Assembly (NCBI GenBank): GCA_030636765.1
Contig: DAOVWI010000014.1
Location: 1 to 21,644, forward strand
Direction of reading: 5' to 3'
From: Gemmatimonadales bacterium
GTDB taxonomy: Bacteria > Gemmatimonadota > Gemmatimonadetes > Palauibacterales > Palauibacteraceae
Length of the DNA: 21,644 bases
Shown: piece by piece, positions 7,494-15,221 of the stretch
How positions within the stretch are numbered: the stretch's first letter is position 1
Layout of the letters: each line of letters starts with the position of its first letter
The notes under the pieces: model-generated
The model's input: only the letters and a program-made list of their open reading frames with translations
Databases searched by the model: none
Told to the model about the DNA's origin: nothing
Made by a program: the position numbers and the translations under genes

Positions 7494-8224
7494 AACCAAC
7501 CCTCCCGGGCGAGCGTTCCCACGAACTCGCTCGCGAAGCCTTCCAGTTCGCTCGTGAACAGGCCCAGTTTCGCCGCATAATGGTTGTAGGCGATCACGGC
7601 GGGAATCGCGACCGCGAGTCCCACGACCGTCGTGATCAGGGCCTCGGCGATTCCCGGCGCCACGGCCGCGATGCTCGAGCTACCGCGGGCCGTGATCCCG
7701 ATGAAGGAGTTCATCACACCGATCACGGTGCCCATCAGGCCGAGCAGCGGGCTCACTGAGCCGATGATCGCCAGCCACGTCAGGCCGTGTGAAAGGTCAT
7801 CACGCTCCTGCGCGAGCCCCTTCTCCAGCACCAGCCAAAGGGTGTCGAGCTGCGTGGACGACAGTCCGTGCGATGCGTCGGCAGGCTCCGTCAGCGCCCG
7901 CGGTCGAAGCTCCGTGAAGAAGTTGACACCCTGTCGGAACACGCGCGTGTACGGGGACTCGTCCAGTCCGCGAAGAGCTCCGTAGACATCCGCCAACCCG
8001 GCCGAGCTCTCCATCTCCCGCACGAACGAGTCCCCCTCTTCCCGTACTCGCCGGAATTCGGTCCACTTCCAGAAGATGAGGACCCAGGAGAGCAGAGAGA
8101 AAACCAGCAGCACCAGGAGGACGATCTTCGTGGCGGGCGTGGCACCGGTCACCATGTCCCAGGGAGATTCGGGAAATCGGGCATCCTGAAGGAGCGCCGC
8201 GAGTACCATCACGGCCGCGCTCAC
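7490..8224 (-). CDS. tolQ: Tol-Pal motor protein TolQ (MotA/TolQ/ExbB channel family)
   Basis: TolQ is the multi-helix inner-membrane stator that forms the proton channel with TolR. The 244-residue product has membrane segments at about 33-51, 148-176 and 190-212. The conserved family region is WLAIIGSVSPLLGLMGTVIG (150-169), followed by GIAEALITTVVGLAVAIPAV (191-210). The GTG start overlaps the upstream epimerase stop (GTGA) and has AAGG six bases before it. Longer readings into the epimerase gene add an Arg-rich segment that does not fit the family. It heads the tolQ-tolR-tolA/tonB-tolB block. Confidence 0.94.
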   Translation of the reverse strand: MSAAVMVLAALLQDARFPESPWDMVTGATPATKIVLLVLLVFSLLSWVLIFWKWTEFRRVREEGDSFVREMESSAGLADVYGALRGLDESPYTRVFRQGVNFFTELRPRALTEPADASHGLSSTQLDTLWLVLEKGLAQERDDLSHGLTWLAIIGSVSPLLGLMGTVIGVMNSFIGITARGSSSIAAVAPGIAEALITTVVGLAVAIPAVIAYNHYAAKLGLFTSELEGFASEFVGTLAREGWL

Positions 8225-9189
8225 GCCGCACCTTCGGATTCGACACCCTCGGATTCGGCGACCCACGCGTAGGTCTCGGCGAGCCCCTCCTCCAGGCTGA
8301 AGGCCGGAGACCAACCCGCAGCGCGGAGCTTGCGAACGTCGAGAGCGCTCCTCAGGAGCTCGCCCGGCCGGGCCGGCTCCCTCTTCACATCCAACTCCCG
8401 ACCCGAGACCTCGGCGGTTCGGCGCGCCAACTCGTTCACGCTCGTCTCCCTTCCCGTGCCCACGTTGAAGGCGAAGTCGTCCAAGGAGCCCAAACCGGGC
8501 AGCTCCAGCGTTGCCGCCAGAACGTTCGCTTGGGCCACGTCTTTCACGTACACGTAGTCGCGGGTCTGTTCCCCGTCACCGTAGACGATCAGCTGCTGTC
8601 CGCGCAGAGCTCGGCGGGCGAAGATCGCCACCACGCCCGCTTCGCCGTGAGGATCCTGCCGGGGGCCGAACACGTTGGCGTAACGCAGGGACACGGAAGT
8701 CATCCCGTGCACGACCCGGTAGTAGTAGAGGTAGTGCTCGCCGGTCAGCTTGCTCACGCCGTACGGAGAGAGGGGTCCCTTCTCTCGCGTCTCCTCGACC
8801 GGCAGGTCGTCCGCCTCTCCGTAGACGACCCCTCCGGAAGAGATGTACACGACGCGAGCGACGCCTGCCTGTCTGGACGCCTCCAGAACGTTCAGGAAGC
8901 CGTCCACGTTGATCGAGGCGTCTTCCCGCGGACGCGCTACCGATACCCTCACGTCGACCTGCGCCGCGTGATGGTTGACCACGTCGAACTGTCCTTCCAG
9001 CAGCAGATCGCACAGCTCAGGCGACCGGATGTCCAGATGCGCGAACGACGCCCCGCGCGGCACATTCTCCCGCTTCCCTGCGCTCAGGTCGTCGAGTGCC
9101 GTGACCTCCCACCCATCAGCGAGATAGGCATCACACACGTGAGATCCGATGAAGCCGGCACCACCCGTTACCAAGGCTCTTCCTCTCAT
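8221..9189 (-). CDS. NAD-dependent epimerase/dehydratase (UDP-glucose 4-epimerase-like, extended SDR)
   Basis: The 322-residue product is an extended short-chain dehydrogenase/reductase of the nucleotide-sugar epimerase type. It has the TGGAGFIGS nucleotide-binding motif at residues 8-16, a serine-rich active-site segment YISSGGVVYG at 115-124, and the catalytic YGVSK (Tyr143, Lys147). The RYANVFGPRQDP segment and the DYVYVKD segment are typical of UDP-glucose or UDP-GlcNAc 4-epimerases. The likely role is sugar-nucleotide supply for surface polysaccharide or LPS; exact substrate cannot be read from sequence. It starts at an ATG overlapping the hemA stop (ATGA), and its stop overlaps tolQ, placing it inside the hemA-tol train. 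Confidence 0.9.
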   Translation of the reverse strand: MRGRALVTGGAGFIGSHVCDAYLADGWEVTALDDLSAGKRENVPRGASFAHLDIRSPELCDLLLEGQFDVVNHHAAQVDVRVSVARPREDASINVDGFLNVLEASRQAGVARVVYISSGGVVYGEADDLPVEETREKGPLSPYGVSKLTGEHYLYYYRVVHGMTSVSLRYANVFGPRQDPHGEAGVVAIFARRALRGQQLIVYGDGEQTRDYVYVKDVAQANVLAATLELPGLGSLDDFAFNVGTGRETSVNELARRTAEVSGRELDVKREPARPGELLRSALDVRKLRAAGWSPAFSLEEGLAETYAWVAESEGVESEGAA

Positions 9190-10478
9190 CGATTGCCCGC
9201 CTCGTCGGGGGGGAGTGGGGGAAGGTCGAGCGCGTTCCTCAGGCCCTCGAGGAAGCCGAGCCCGCCCGGATCGAGCGCCGCTCGGCGCACCGCCACGGTG
9301 GACGGGTGAAGCAGCTTGTTCAGCATGCGCCGCATGGAAGCCTCTATGCGCCGGCGGTCACCGTCGCCAAGCCCATCGAGGCCTGCGAGCAGCCGCTCCA
9401 CCTCTTCGCGTCGAATGGCCTCCGCGTGCGCCCGCAGACCCCGGATCACCGGTGCCGCTTCCCGCGCCCTGTACCAGCGCCAGAACCTCCGGGCGTGGTC
9501 GGCGATCACCTCCTCTGCAGAGCTCACCTCGGCCGCACGGGCCTCCTGTGTGGCCCCTACCACTTTCTGCAGATCATCGATGTTGTAGAGGAAGACCGCC
9601 GGAAGCTCGCCTACGGCCGGCTCGACGTCTCTCGGCAGGGCGATGTCGAGCACCACGAGGGGCGAGGCGGTGGCGCCGCGGGCCGCCGCCAGATCCGTCG
9701 AGGTGATCACGGGGCTCGTAGCCGCCGTCGACGTGACCAAGACGTCCGCACTCGACAACGAGCGCCAGAACTCATCCATCGACACGGCCCGCCCCCCTAC
9801 CCTCGCCACGGTCTCGGCGGCCCGCTCGGGAGTCCGGTTCGCCACGAGAACGTCGGAAGCGCCCTCCACCAGGAGGCACCGCAGGGTAGTCTCACCCATG
9901 TCGCCGGCGCCGAGAACCACGGCGGTCCTACCCTCGAGAGAGCCGAAGACCTTGATGGCGAGCCGCACGGCCGCGGACGGAATCGACGCGGCGCCGCGGC
10001 CGAGCTTGGTCTCCGAACGCACGGCCCCCCCAACGGCCAGGCCCGACTGGAAGAGCCGGTGCAGCACGGGACCCACGCCCTCGGGCATCTGCAGGCCGGC
10101 CTCATACGCATCGCCGATCTGCCCGAGGATCTCGGCCTCCCCGAGGACGAGCGAATCCAGACTGGCGGCCACGCGAAAGAGGTGCACCACCGTCTCGTAG
10201 CCGTGGTGCCGGTAGACGAAGGCCTCCGCGTCGGAGGGCGCCAGGCCGGCGCGCGCGGTCAGCGCCTCGAGCGCCGCTCGCGCGCCGGACCGCGCGTCCG
10301 AGACATGAAGATAGAGTTCGGTGCGGTTGCACGTGGAGAGGATGACGCACTCCTCGATCCCGGCCCGGCCCACGAGACGTGAGACCACCTCCCCCACGCT
10401 CTCCACGTCCACGTGCACGCGCTCGCGAAACTCGATCGGTGCGGTCGTGTGATTGGCGCCGACCAGCGTGATCGTCAT
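9186..10478 (-). CDS. hemA: Glutamyl-tRNA reductase HemA
   Basis: HemA reduces the glutamate of glutamyl-tRNA(Glu) to glutamate-1-semialdehyde, the first committed step of C5-pathway tetrapyrrole synthesis. The 430-residue product begins MTITLVGANHTTAPIEFRER. The catalytic cysteine lies in STCNRTE at position 50, the same number as in the E. coli enzyme, which supports this ATG over one ten codons upstream. An NADP-binding domain begins near 174 (VVLGAGDMGE) and the C-terminal dimerisation helices end before a Pro-rich tail. The neighbour upstream is a CcsA/HemX-like membrane protein, a pairing reminiscent of Bacillus hemAX. No other haem gene is in the window. Confidence 0.95.
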   Translation of the reverse strand: MTITLVGANHTTAPIEFRERVHVDVESVGEVVSRLVGRAGIEECVILSTCNRTELYLHVSDARSGARAALEALTARAGLAPSDAEAFVYRHHGYETVVHLFRVAASLDSLVLGEAEILGQIGDAYEAGLQMPEGVGPVLHRLFQSGLAVGGAVRSETKLGRGAASIPSAAVRLAIKVFGSLEGRTAVVLGAGDMGETTLRCLLVEGASDVLVANRTPERAAETVARVGGRAVSMDEFWRSLSSADVLVTSTAATSPVITSTDLAAARGATASPLVVLDIALPRDVEPAVGELPAVFLYNIDDLQKVVGATQEARAAEVSSAEEVIADHARRFWRWYRAREAAPVIRGLRAHAEAIRREEVERLLAGLDGLGDGDRRRIEASMRRMLNKLLHPSTVAVRRAALDPGGLGFLEGLRNALDLPPLPPDEAGNR

Positions 10479-10525
10479 CGCGGCCCCGTCCACCTCGCGC
10501 TCCCCCATCGCTGCGTCCGACGATC

Positions 10526-11338
10526 CTACAGGAAGAAGTCCGGTTCGCCCGCCAGGAGACGAAGGGCGAGGAACGCGGCGAGGGTCACGACGAAGGCGGC
10601 GGCGCTGATCGCGGCCGCTCGCTCACCGTGCGGCCCCGGCCTCAGCCGAGCGGCGATGGCGATCAGGTACGCCACCCAGGTTACCATGCCCAGGATCGTC
10701 TGCGCATCCTCCAGGGCGAGGCCAAGCCCGAACGTCAGCGTCCAGCTCCATCCGGCCAACAGGCCCACGGTCAGAGCAGGAAAACCGACAGCCAGCCCTA
10801 CCTTGTTGAGCCGATCCAGGGAATCCAGCGGTGGAAAGAAACGGAAGACGGATCCGAACTCCTTTCGCTTCAGCGCGCGGAACTGGAACACGTACATGAT
10901 CGCGGCCGCCGACGCCGCGGCCAGCCCGGCGTATCCCAGGAAGGCCGCCGTCACGTGAAGGACGAACCAGGGACCCCGGAAGGCGAGCTGTCCGGCCGTC
11001 GGCCCGACGCCCACCAGCACGGCCTGACCGACCAGAAGCAGAACGGGGGGAAGCAAGAAGAGGCCGGCGGGGCGCAAATCCGCGTGGATGGATGCGGCCA
11101 GGACGAAGAGGACCATGACCAGGGCGAGCGAGCTGGACGCGGGACCCAGCCCGATGAGCGGAAGGCTCCGGTAGGTCAGCGTGAAGAGCCCCAGGGCTGC
11201 GGCGTGAGCAGCGAACCCTCCCGCCGTGATCCGCACCCCTCCATGGCCGGATTCCCTACCCCGCCGAAACTCCCTCAGCTGCAGCACCCATGCGGCCGCG
11301 TACAGCCCGAGAGCAAGCAGATGGAGAGAGAGGATCAT
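10526..11338 (-). CDS. ccsA: CcsA/HemX-family cytochrome c assembly membrane protein
   Basis: This 270-residue product is an integral membrane protein with about eight hydrophobic helices. It shows the family stretch GPWFVLHVTAAFLGYAGLA and the RALKRK basic loop followed by a PPLDSLDRLN amphipathic segment, as in CcsA/HemX proteins. Such proteins handle haem in system II cytochrome c maturation, or, when named HemX next to hemA, modulate glutamyl-tRNA reductase level. The clear WWD motif of large CcsA/ResC proteins is not evident, so the short HemX type is as likely. The ATG start opens directly into the first helix; a TTG 15 codons upstream overlaps the LysM gene stop (TTGA) and is the alternative. 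Confidence 0.82.
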   Translation of the reverse strand: MILSLHLLALGLYAAAWVLQLREFRRGRESGHGGVRITAGGFAAHAAALGLFTLTYRSLPLIGLGPASSSLALVMVLFVLAASIHADLRPAGLFLLPPVLLLVGQAVLVGVGPTAGQLAFRGPWFVLHVTAAFLGYAGLAAASAAAIMYVFQFRALKRKEFGSVFRFFPPLDSLDRLNKVGLAVGFPALTVGLLAGWSWTLTFGLGLALEDAQTILGMVTWVAYLIAIAARLRPGPHGERAAAISAAAFVVTLAAFLALRLLAGEPDFFL

Positions 11339-11379
11339 CGTGGCGGCGTCCGGTCCGTCCGGGGCGAGTCCGCCAGCGC

Positions 11380-12528
11380 TCAAGGACCGCTCGGGACGGC
11401 TTGTGCGACGAGCCGAACCGGCGAGCCGGCGGCTGTGCCGACGTCCCGTAACCTCACCAACAGCGCGGTGGCCGTGCCCTCCCGCACCCGAACGACACGC
11501 AGCAGCGCCAGCGCATCGGTGAGCGAGGCGGATCCCGGATGCAGGACGTCCGTCGAGAAGGCCGCGAACTCGTCCCCCAGCTCGACCCCATTCGCCGCGC
11601 CGACATCCAGAAAGGCCGCATCACTCAGACCGAGCAGCGGATGCTTGGTGGTGAACCCGAGGACGCGTCCGGTGATCCCGTTCTCCTCCATCTGCAAGGC
11701 GACCGGCGGGCTGGCCGGGTAGGCAGACGGGAGGATCACCGGATCGCCAACTTCGTACGCGCCGAACACCTGCCTCACCCGTGCGCGGGCGGAATCCGTT
11801 CCGGCCTCGAGCACGGTCAGCATGGCCACCGGCTCGGCGACGGTGCCGTGCGGCCGCACGCGCCGTCTCCACTTGAAGGCGAGCAGCTCCTGGCCCGCCT
11901 CCACACGTAGACCTCTCAGCAGCAGCACGACCTGGCGGTTCAGAGGAATCGTGGCGGGGAGGCGAAGGCTGAGGGGATTCTGCCCGACCATGCGCGCGGT
12001 CGTCGCTATCGGATCGAGCTCAACGGCCGTGGCTATGAAAGGAGCCCCATAGAAGTCGCTGCGCGACACGAGCGGCTCTTCGCCGCTGAACTCGACCTCG
12101 AACCTGCCAAGCGTCACGCCGCGCTCCGGAGACCGGTCGAAAACACTCGGCCCGGCAAAGGGGTTCTCCTGGAACGACCGACCCGGGCGTGCATCCTCCT
12201 GGGGCGACGCAGCCAGGCGTTCCGCAACGGCTGCCACGGCGGCCGACGGCAGCGTGAGCACCTGGCCGGGAAAGATGAGGTTGGGATCCCGCACCGCGCT
12301 GCGGTTGAGCGCGTATATGTCCTGCCAACGGCGACCGCTGGCCAAATACTGCACGGCGAGGCCCCACAGCGTGTCCCCGCGCTGGACCTCGTACGCCTCG
12401 GCACCCGCATCCTGCCCCTGCGCGAAGCCCCCCACCGGCCAGACAAGGAGCAAGGCCAGCAGACCCGCCCGTCCGACGGGACCGCGACGCAGCGACGTTG
12501 CTAGAGTGACGCGTTCCGCTCCTGACAT
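11380..12528 (-). CDS. Secreted LysM-domain protein with unassigned C-terminal region
   Basis: The 382-residue product has a signal peptide (residues 1-36, ending GGFA before Gln) and one LysM peptidoglycan-binding domain at about 46-94 (YEVQRGDTLWGLA to IFPGQVLTL). About 285 further residues contain no peptidase, amidase or transglycosylase motif that I can recognise. The segment near 285-370 (ITGRVLGF, LDVGAANGVELGDEF, ALLRVVRV) has the rhythm of small SH3-like barrels such as the FlgT C-terminal domain; that is a weak resemblance. The ATG start lies about nine bases after GGAGG. It opens the left-hand minus-strand train and its stop abuts the CcsA/HemX-like gene. The likely site is the periplasm, bound to peptidoglycan; function unknown. 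Confidence 0.8.
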   Translation of the reverse strand: MSGAERVTLATSLRRGPVGRAGLLALLLVWPVGGFAQGQDAGAEAYEVQRGDTLWGLAVQYLASGRRWQDIYALNRSAVRDPNLIFPGQVLTLPSAAVAAVAERLAASPQEDARPGRSFQENPFAGPSVFDRSPERGVTLGRFEVEFSGEEPLVSRSDFYGAPFIATAVELDPIATTARMVGQNPLSLRLPATIPLNRQVVLLLRGLRVEAGQELLAFKWRRRVRPHGTVAEPVAMLTVLEAGTDSARARVRQVFGAYEVGDPVILPSAYPASPPVALQMEENGITGRVLGFTTKHPLLGLSDAAFLDVGAANGVELGDEFAAFSTDVLHPGSASLTDALALLRVVRVREGTATALLVRLRDVGTAAGSPVRLVAQAVPSGP

Positions 12529-12905
12529 CCGGTCATCCCTCCGGTTGTAGCAGGCAGACGATAGTTCAGCCGCAAGCGTCCACCGGTCGTGTCCGAAAGC
12601 GCGGCGGCAAGGTGGCGGAGAAAAGCCCTCGACAACATAACCCGAAGCGTTGGCGCCTGCATGGCGCGGCGGCTCGTCCGGGAAGGGGGGTTCAGGCCGG
12701 AAGCGGGCCCGCAACCCGCAGCGGCAGCGGAATTTGTGCCATCGGTATGAAAAAGTTGCCGGGCCCATTCGACCACGCCACGACGAGGCCGAAAGGCCCG
12801 CCGCTGCCAGACCCGGTGCCGTCACCCCTCCCACCGGTTTCCCGAGCGCCACTCGTCGAGTACGGCTCTTGCCGGAACGTCTCGCAGCGTTGCGGGAGGA
12901 ACCCA
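12529..12905. other. Divergent intergenic gap between LysM gene and NTF2-like gene
   Basis: These 377 bases separate divergently transcribed genes and should hold both promoters. I find no convincing gene on either strand. I see no strong -35/-10 pair. A 10-base perfect palindrome GCGGGCCCGC sits at 12703-12712 with a further CCCGC just after it. Open frames that cross the gap are extensions of the flanking genes with arginine- and proline-rich, non-family sequence. Confidence 0.6.
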
Positions 12906-13412
12906 ATGAGCATCCGCGCTGCATCGTTGCTGGTGGCGCTCTGCGTTACCGTTTCCGCGTCGTTCGAGTCGGCGCGACATCAGGAGGATCCCCGGGTGCT
13001 GGCGGAGGCTTTCGTCGGCGCTGCCAACGACGGCGACCGCGCCGCGCTGGAAGCCCTCGTGCATCCGGATGTGGTCGCCTATCTGATGGAACAGATGCCC
13101 GAAAGGTGGGAGGAAGTGCTGTCGGGGTGGGCTGAAACCCGTTTCGATGACGACTATCACGTGACCGTGAGGCCGGCGTCCGACGTCGAAGCCTACGATG
13201 AGGGAACCCAAGCCCTCATCTTCGCTGGCAAGCTGCGATTCCGTTTCCCGGTTCTGCCTCCCAGCCACTTCCTCATCATCCAGAAGGCAGGCGAGATTGA
13301 AAGCCGTGACGGCCGGCTCGGGCTCGGCGGGCCCGCCGCCGTGGAAGCGGTGCGGCAGGACGGTGGGCGCTGGTACATCACCGTCCCGGTCGTGGAGATC
13401 CTCCCCGACTGA
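12906..13412 (+). CDS. Secreted NTF2-like (SnoaL/DUF4440-type) small protein
   Basis: This is the only plus-strand gene seen. The 168-residue product has a hydrophobic N-terminus (residues 1-20, ALLVALCVTVSA-like) consistent with a signal peptide. It continues as an NTF2-like cone: a helix with AEAFVGAANDGDRAALEALVHPDVVAYL at its core, later strands TVRPASDVEAYD and ALIFAGKLRFRF, and a final GGRWYITVPVVEIL. This LxxAFVxAxNxGDxxALxALxHPD pattern is typical of NTF2-like or SnoaL-type proteins, which range from enzymes to binding proteins; no specific role can be given. The ATG follows an excellent GGGAGGA site by about six bases. It is convergent with ssb (26 bases apart). Confidence 0.75.
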   Translation: MSIRAASLLVALCVTVSASFESARHQEDPRVLAEAFVGAANDGDRAALEALVHPDVVAYLMEQMPERWEEVLSGWAETRFDDDYHVTVRPASDVEAYDEGTQALIFAGKLRFRFPVLPPSHFLIIQKAGEIESRDGRLGLGGPAAVEAVRQDGGRWYITVPVVEILPD

Positions 13413-13438
13413 TTCTGAAGGCGCTCGAACCTGGCCTC

Positions 13439-13885
13439 CTAGAAAGGCAGATCGTCCTCGCCCGCCAGGGCATCGTTCGAGAACTCAGAGTACTCGCCCT
13501 CGGCCGGTCGGCCCGCCGGTACCGGCGCCCCCTGCTCGACTCCTGCCTCCCCTCGACTGCCCAACATGACCATCTCGCGCGCCCGGATCTCCGTCGTGTA
13601 CCGCGTCTGGCCATCCTTCCCCTCCCATTGGCGGTACTCGATCCGGCCCTCGACGTAGACCCGGTCGCCCTTCTTCAAGTAGCGTTCACAGATCTCGGCA
13701 AGCCGGTCCCAGGCCACGATTCGGTGCCACTCCGTTCGCTCCTGCTGGTCTCCCGTTCTCCCCGTCCAGCTGCGGCTGGTAGCGACGGATAGCGTGGCAA
13801 CACGAGTTCCGCCCGGCGTGGTCCGCACCTCAGGATCGGCGCCGAGGTTCCCGATAATCATGGCTTTGTTGAGACTCCGTGCCAT
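13439..13885 (-). CDS. ssb: Single-stranded DNA-binding protein SSB
   Basis: SSB coats single-stranded DNA in replication, recombination and repair and recruits partners through its acidic tail. The 148-residue product has an OB fold at about 1-108 (LNKAMIIGNLGADPEVR, WHRIVAWDRLAEICERYLKKGDRVYVEGRIEYRQW), a short Gly/Pro/Glu linker and the canonical C-terminal tip DDLPF. The ATG start has GGGAGG six bases upstream. It is preceded by a good promoter, a tandem repeat and a hairpin in its leader, so it is probably transcribed on its own as well as with rimI. Confidence 0.97.
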   Translation of the reverse strand: MARSLNKAMIIGNLGADPEVRTTPGGTRVATLSVATSRSWTGRTGDQQERTEWHRIVAWDRLAEICERYLKKGDRVYVEGRIEYRQWEGKDGQTRYTTEIRAREMVMLGSRGEAGVEQGAPVPAGRPAEGEYSEFSNDALAGEDDLPF

Positions 13886-13900
13886 CAGCCTCCTCCCTTT

Positions 13901-13946
13901 TCAGGTCGCTGAAAGACGCGCGTATCAGGTCGCTGAAAGACGCGCG
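13901..13946 (-). repeat. Two tandem 22-base perfect repeats in the ssb leader, the proximal one forming a hairpin
   Basis: Positions 13901-13922 and 13925-13946 are identical, two bases apart (period 24). On the minus strand each ends with TCAGCGACCTGA, a 4-bp stem with a CGAC loop. In the copy next to ssb the flanking bases extend this to TTTCAG-CGAC-CTGAAA (6 bp), placed immediately before the Shine-Dalgarno GGGAGGAGG. The predicted transcription start falls at the distal copy, so both copies would be in the 5' leader or serve as a double operator. Sequence is direct observation; the regulatory role is inference. Confidence 0.6.
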
Positions 13947-13951
13947 GCGCA

Positions 13952-13980
13952 AGCTTACGGTCGAGCGGCGAGAGTGTCAA
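13952..13980 (-). promoter_or_regulatory. Candidate ssb promoter
   Basis: The minus strand reads TTGACA (13980-13975), perfect for a -35 box, then a 17-base spacer and TAAGCT (13957-13952), which matches 3 of 6 of the -10 consensus. The -35 overlaps the rimI stop codon. Transcription would begin near 13945, about 60 bases before the ssb start. Confidence 0.5.
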
Positions 13981-14516
13981 CGAAGGGGCCTCCGGTCGGA
14001 CGAAACGTCGCTGGAGTCGAGTCGGATCCGCATTACCAGGGCATCCTCGCGGGGCGACACATAATAGTCGGAGCGCATGCCCACGAAACGGAAACCCGCC
14101 CCGGCGTAGAGTTGCCGTGCAGCCTCGTTGCTCTCCCGCACCTCGAGAAACACCGTTCCTGCACCTCCGGCGGCGGCTTCCCTGAGAACCTCATCGAGGA
14201 GCGCACGGCCTGTACCCTGCCCGCGGAACGCACGCCGCACCGCCAGATTCCCCAGCTCGGCCCCGCCGGACCCGATCCACAGAACGGCGTAGCCGGCTAT
14301 CCGTTCTCCCTCCTCCGCAACCAGGAGGACCGCGCTCCGCCTGCGAAGAAGCGATCGGAAGGTGAAGGCCGACCAGGGCGCCGAGAAGGAGCCACGCTCG
14401 ATCTCCATTACCTCCGGTACGTCCCGGCGTCGCATCGGACGAATCACCAGCACCGCCTTCCGCTGCGGGATGCGCGAGTCGCCCCACCCGATCCAGCCCG
14501 GAACGCGCTGTCTCAC
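13977..14516 (-). CDS. rimI: RimI-type ribosomal-protein/alpha-N-acetyltransferase (GNAT)
   Basis: The 179-residue product is a GNAT acetyltransferase. IRPMRRRDVPEVMEIERGSFSAPWS (25-49) is the typical RimI beginning, the acetyl-CoA loop RRAFRGQGTGRALL lies at 94-107, and LEVRESNEAARQLYAGAGF at 124-142 is the diagnostic RimI segment. RimI acetylates the N-terminus of ribosomal protein S18 in E. coli and often sits beside tsaB, as here. The GTG start overlaps the tsaB stop (GTGA). The first ~22 residues precede the usual family start, so an internal start is possible although no in-frame ATG exists before residue 28. Confidence 0.9.
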   Translation of the reverse strand: MRQRVPGWIGWGDSRIPQRKAVLVIRPMRRRDVPEVMEIERGSFSAPWSAFTFRSLLRRRSAVLLVAEEGERIAGYAVLWIGSGGAELGNLAVRRAFRGQGTGRALLDEVLREAAAGGAGTVFLEVRESNEAARQLYAGAGFRFVGMRSDYYVSPREDALVMRIRLDSSDVSSDRRPLR

Positions 14517-15196
14517 GCTCGTCTCCGGGAGGGCATGGGCCGCTCGGGCGCGGGCGGCAGCAGGTACTCCGGCTCCCAGCTCGACACGTCGAGGACCCGA
14601 CCCGCCGGTTGCTCCCTCAGAAGACGCAGAAGGCCCACCGCCTCCGGCCGCGACAGCTCGGTCGAGAGGAGCCGGGCCCCCGCCTTCCGGAGGACGTTCG
14701 AGTGCTTCGTCGCGCCTTCACCGCCGAAGGTCCAGCTGTCGAGCGGCCCCAGCTCCGCCAGCAGATCGCCCAGGCGTAGGCGGCGCGGAGGGGCCAGACA
14801 CCGCAACGGCGCCGTGGACTCGAACGTCGCGGCGTAAACGCGATCCCCGCGGGCGTCGAACATGGCACAGGCGTGGCCGTCCACCGGCGAGCCGGCGAAC
14901 ACGGCAGCGAGGCTCGGATAGGCGAAGAGCGGCACGCCTCGAGCGAAGGAGAGCCCCTTCGCGAGTGCCGCACCGATCCGAAGGCCCGTGAAGGAACCGG
15001 GTCCGGACCCGACGACGATCGCCTCGACGTCGCCCACCCTCAGGCCACAGGTGTCGAGGAGGGCATGGATCGCCGGCAGCATGGACTCGGAGTGCGAGGC
15101 CGGAACCGGGACCACGTGCTCGCCGAGGACGCGCTCCCCATCTCCGATGGCGACGCTTCCCCGTGCCGTGCTGGAGTCCAACGCGAGGGCGAGCAT
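14513..15196 (-). CDS. tsaB: tRNA t6A37 biosynthesis protein TsaB (YeaZ)
   Basis: TsaB is the inactive ASKHA-fold partner of TsaD in the complex that makes N6-threonylcarbamoyladenosine at position 37 of ANN-decoding tRNAs. The 227-residue product opens MLALALDSST and has the family motif SGPGSFTGLRIG at about 64-75; a later FGGEGA segment also fits. The ATG start has AAGGAG six bases upstream; longer readings into tsaE have no family support. It lies 25 bases after tsaE and overlaps rimI. TsaD and TsaC are not in the window. Confidence 0.94.
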   Translation of the reverse strand: MLALALDSSTARGSVAIGDGERVLGEHVVPVPASHSESMLPAIHALLDTCGLRVGDVEAIVVGSGPGSFTGLRIGAALAKGLSFARGVPLFAYPSLAAVFAGSPVDGHACAMFDARGDRVYAATFESTAPLRCLAPPRRLRLGDLLAELGPLDSWTFGGEGATKHSNVLRKAGARLLSTELSRPEAVGLLRLLREQPAGRVLDVSSWEPEYLLPPAPERPMPSRRRA

Positions 15197-15221
15197 GGGA
15201 CGCTCCTTGGGTAGGCCTGTT

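Noticed and set aside
12529..12924. Upstream extension of the LysM gene
   Set aside because: Arg/Pro-rich, overlaps the divergent gene's start, and the shorter start has both a Shine-Dalgarno and a proper signal peptide.
13413..13438. Bidirectional terminator between the NTF2-like gene and ssb
   Set aside because: The 26-base spacer has only an imperfect GGCC/GGC pairing and no U-run on either strand.
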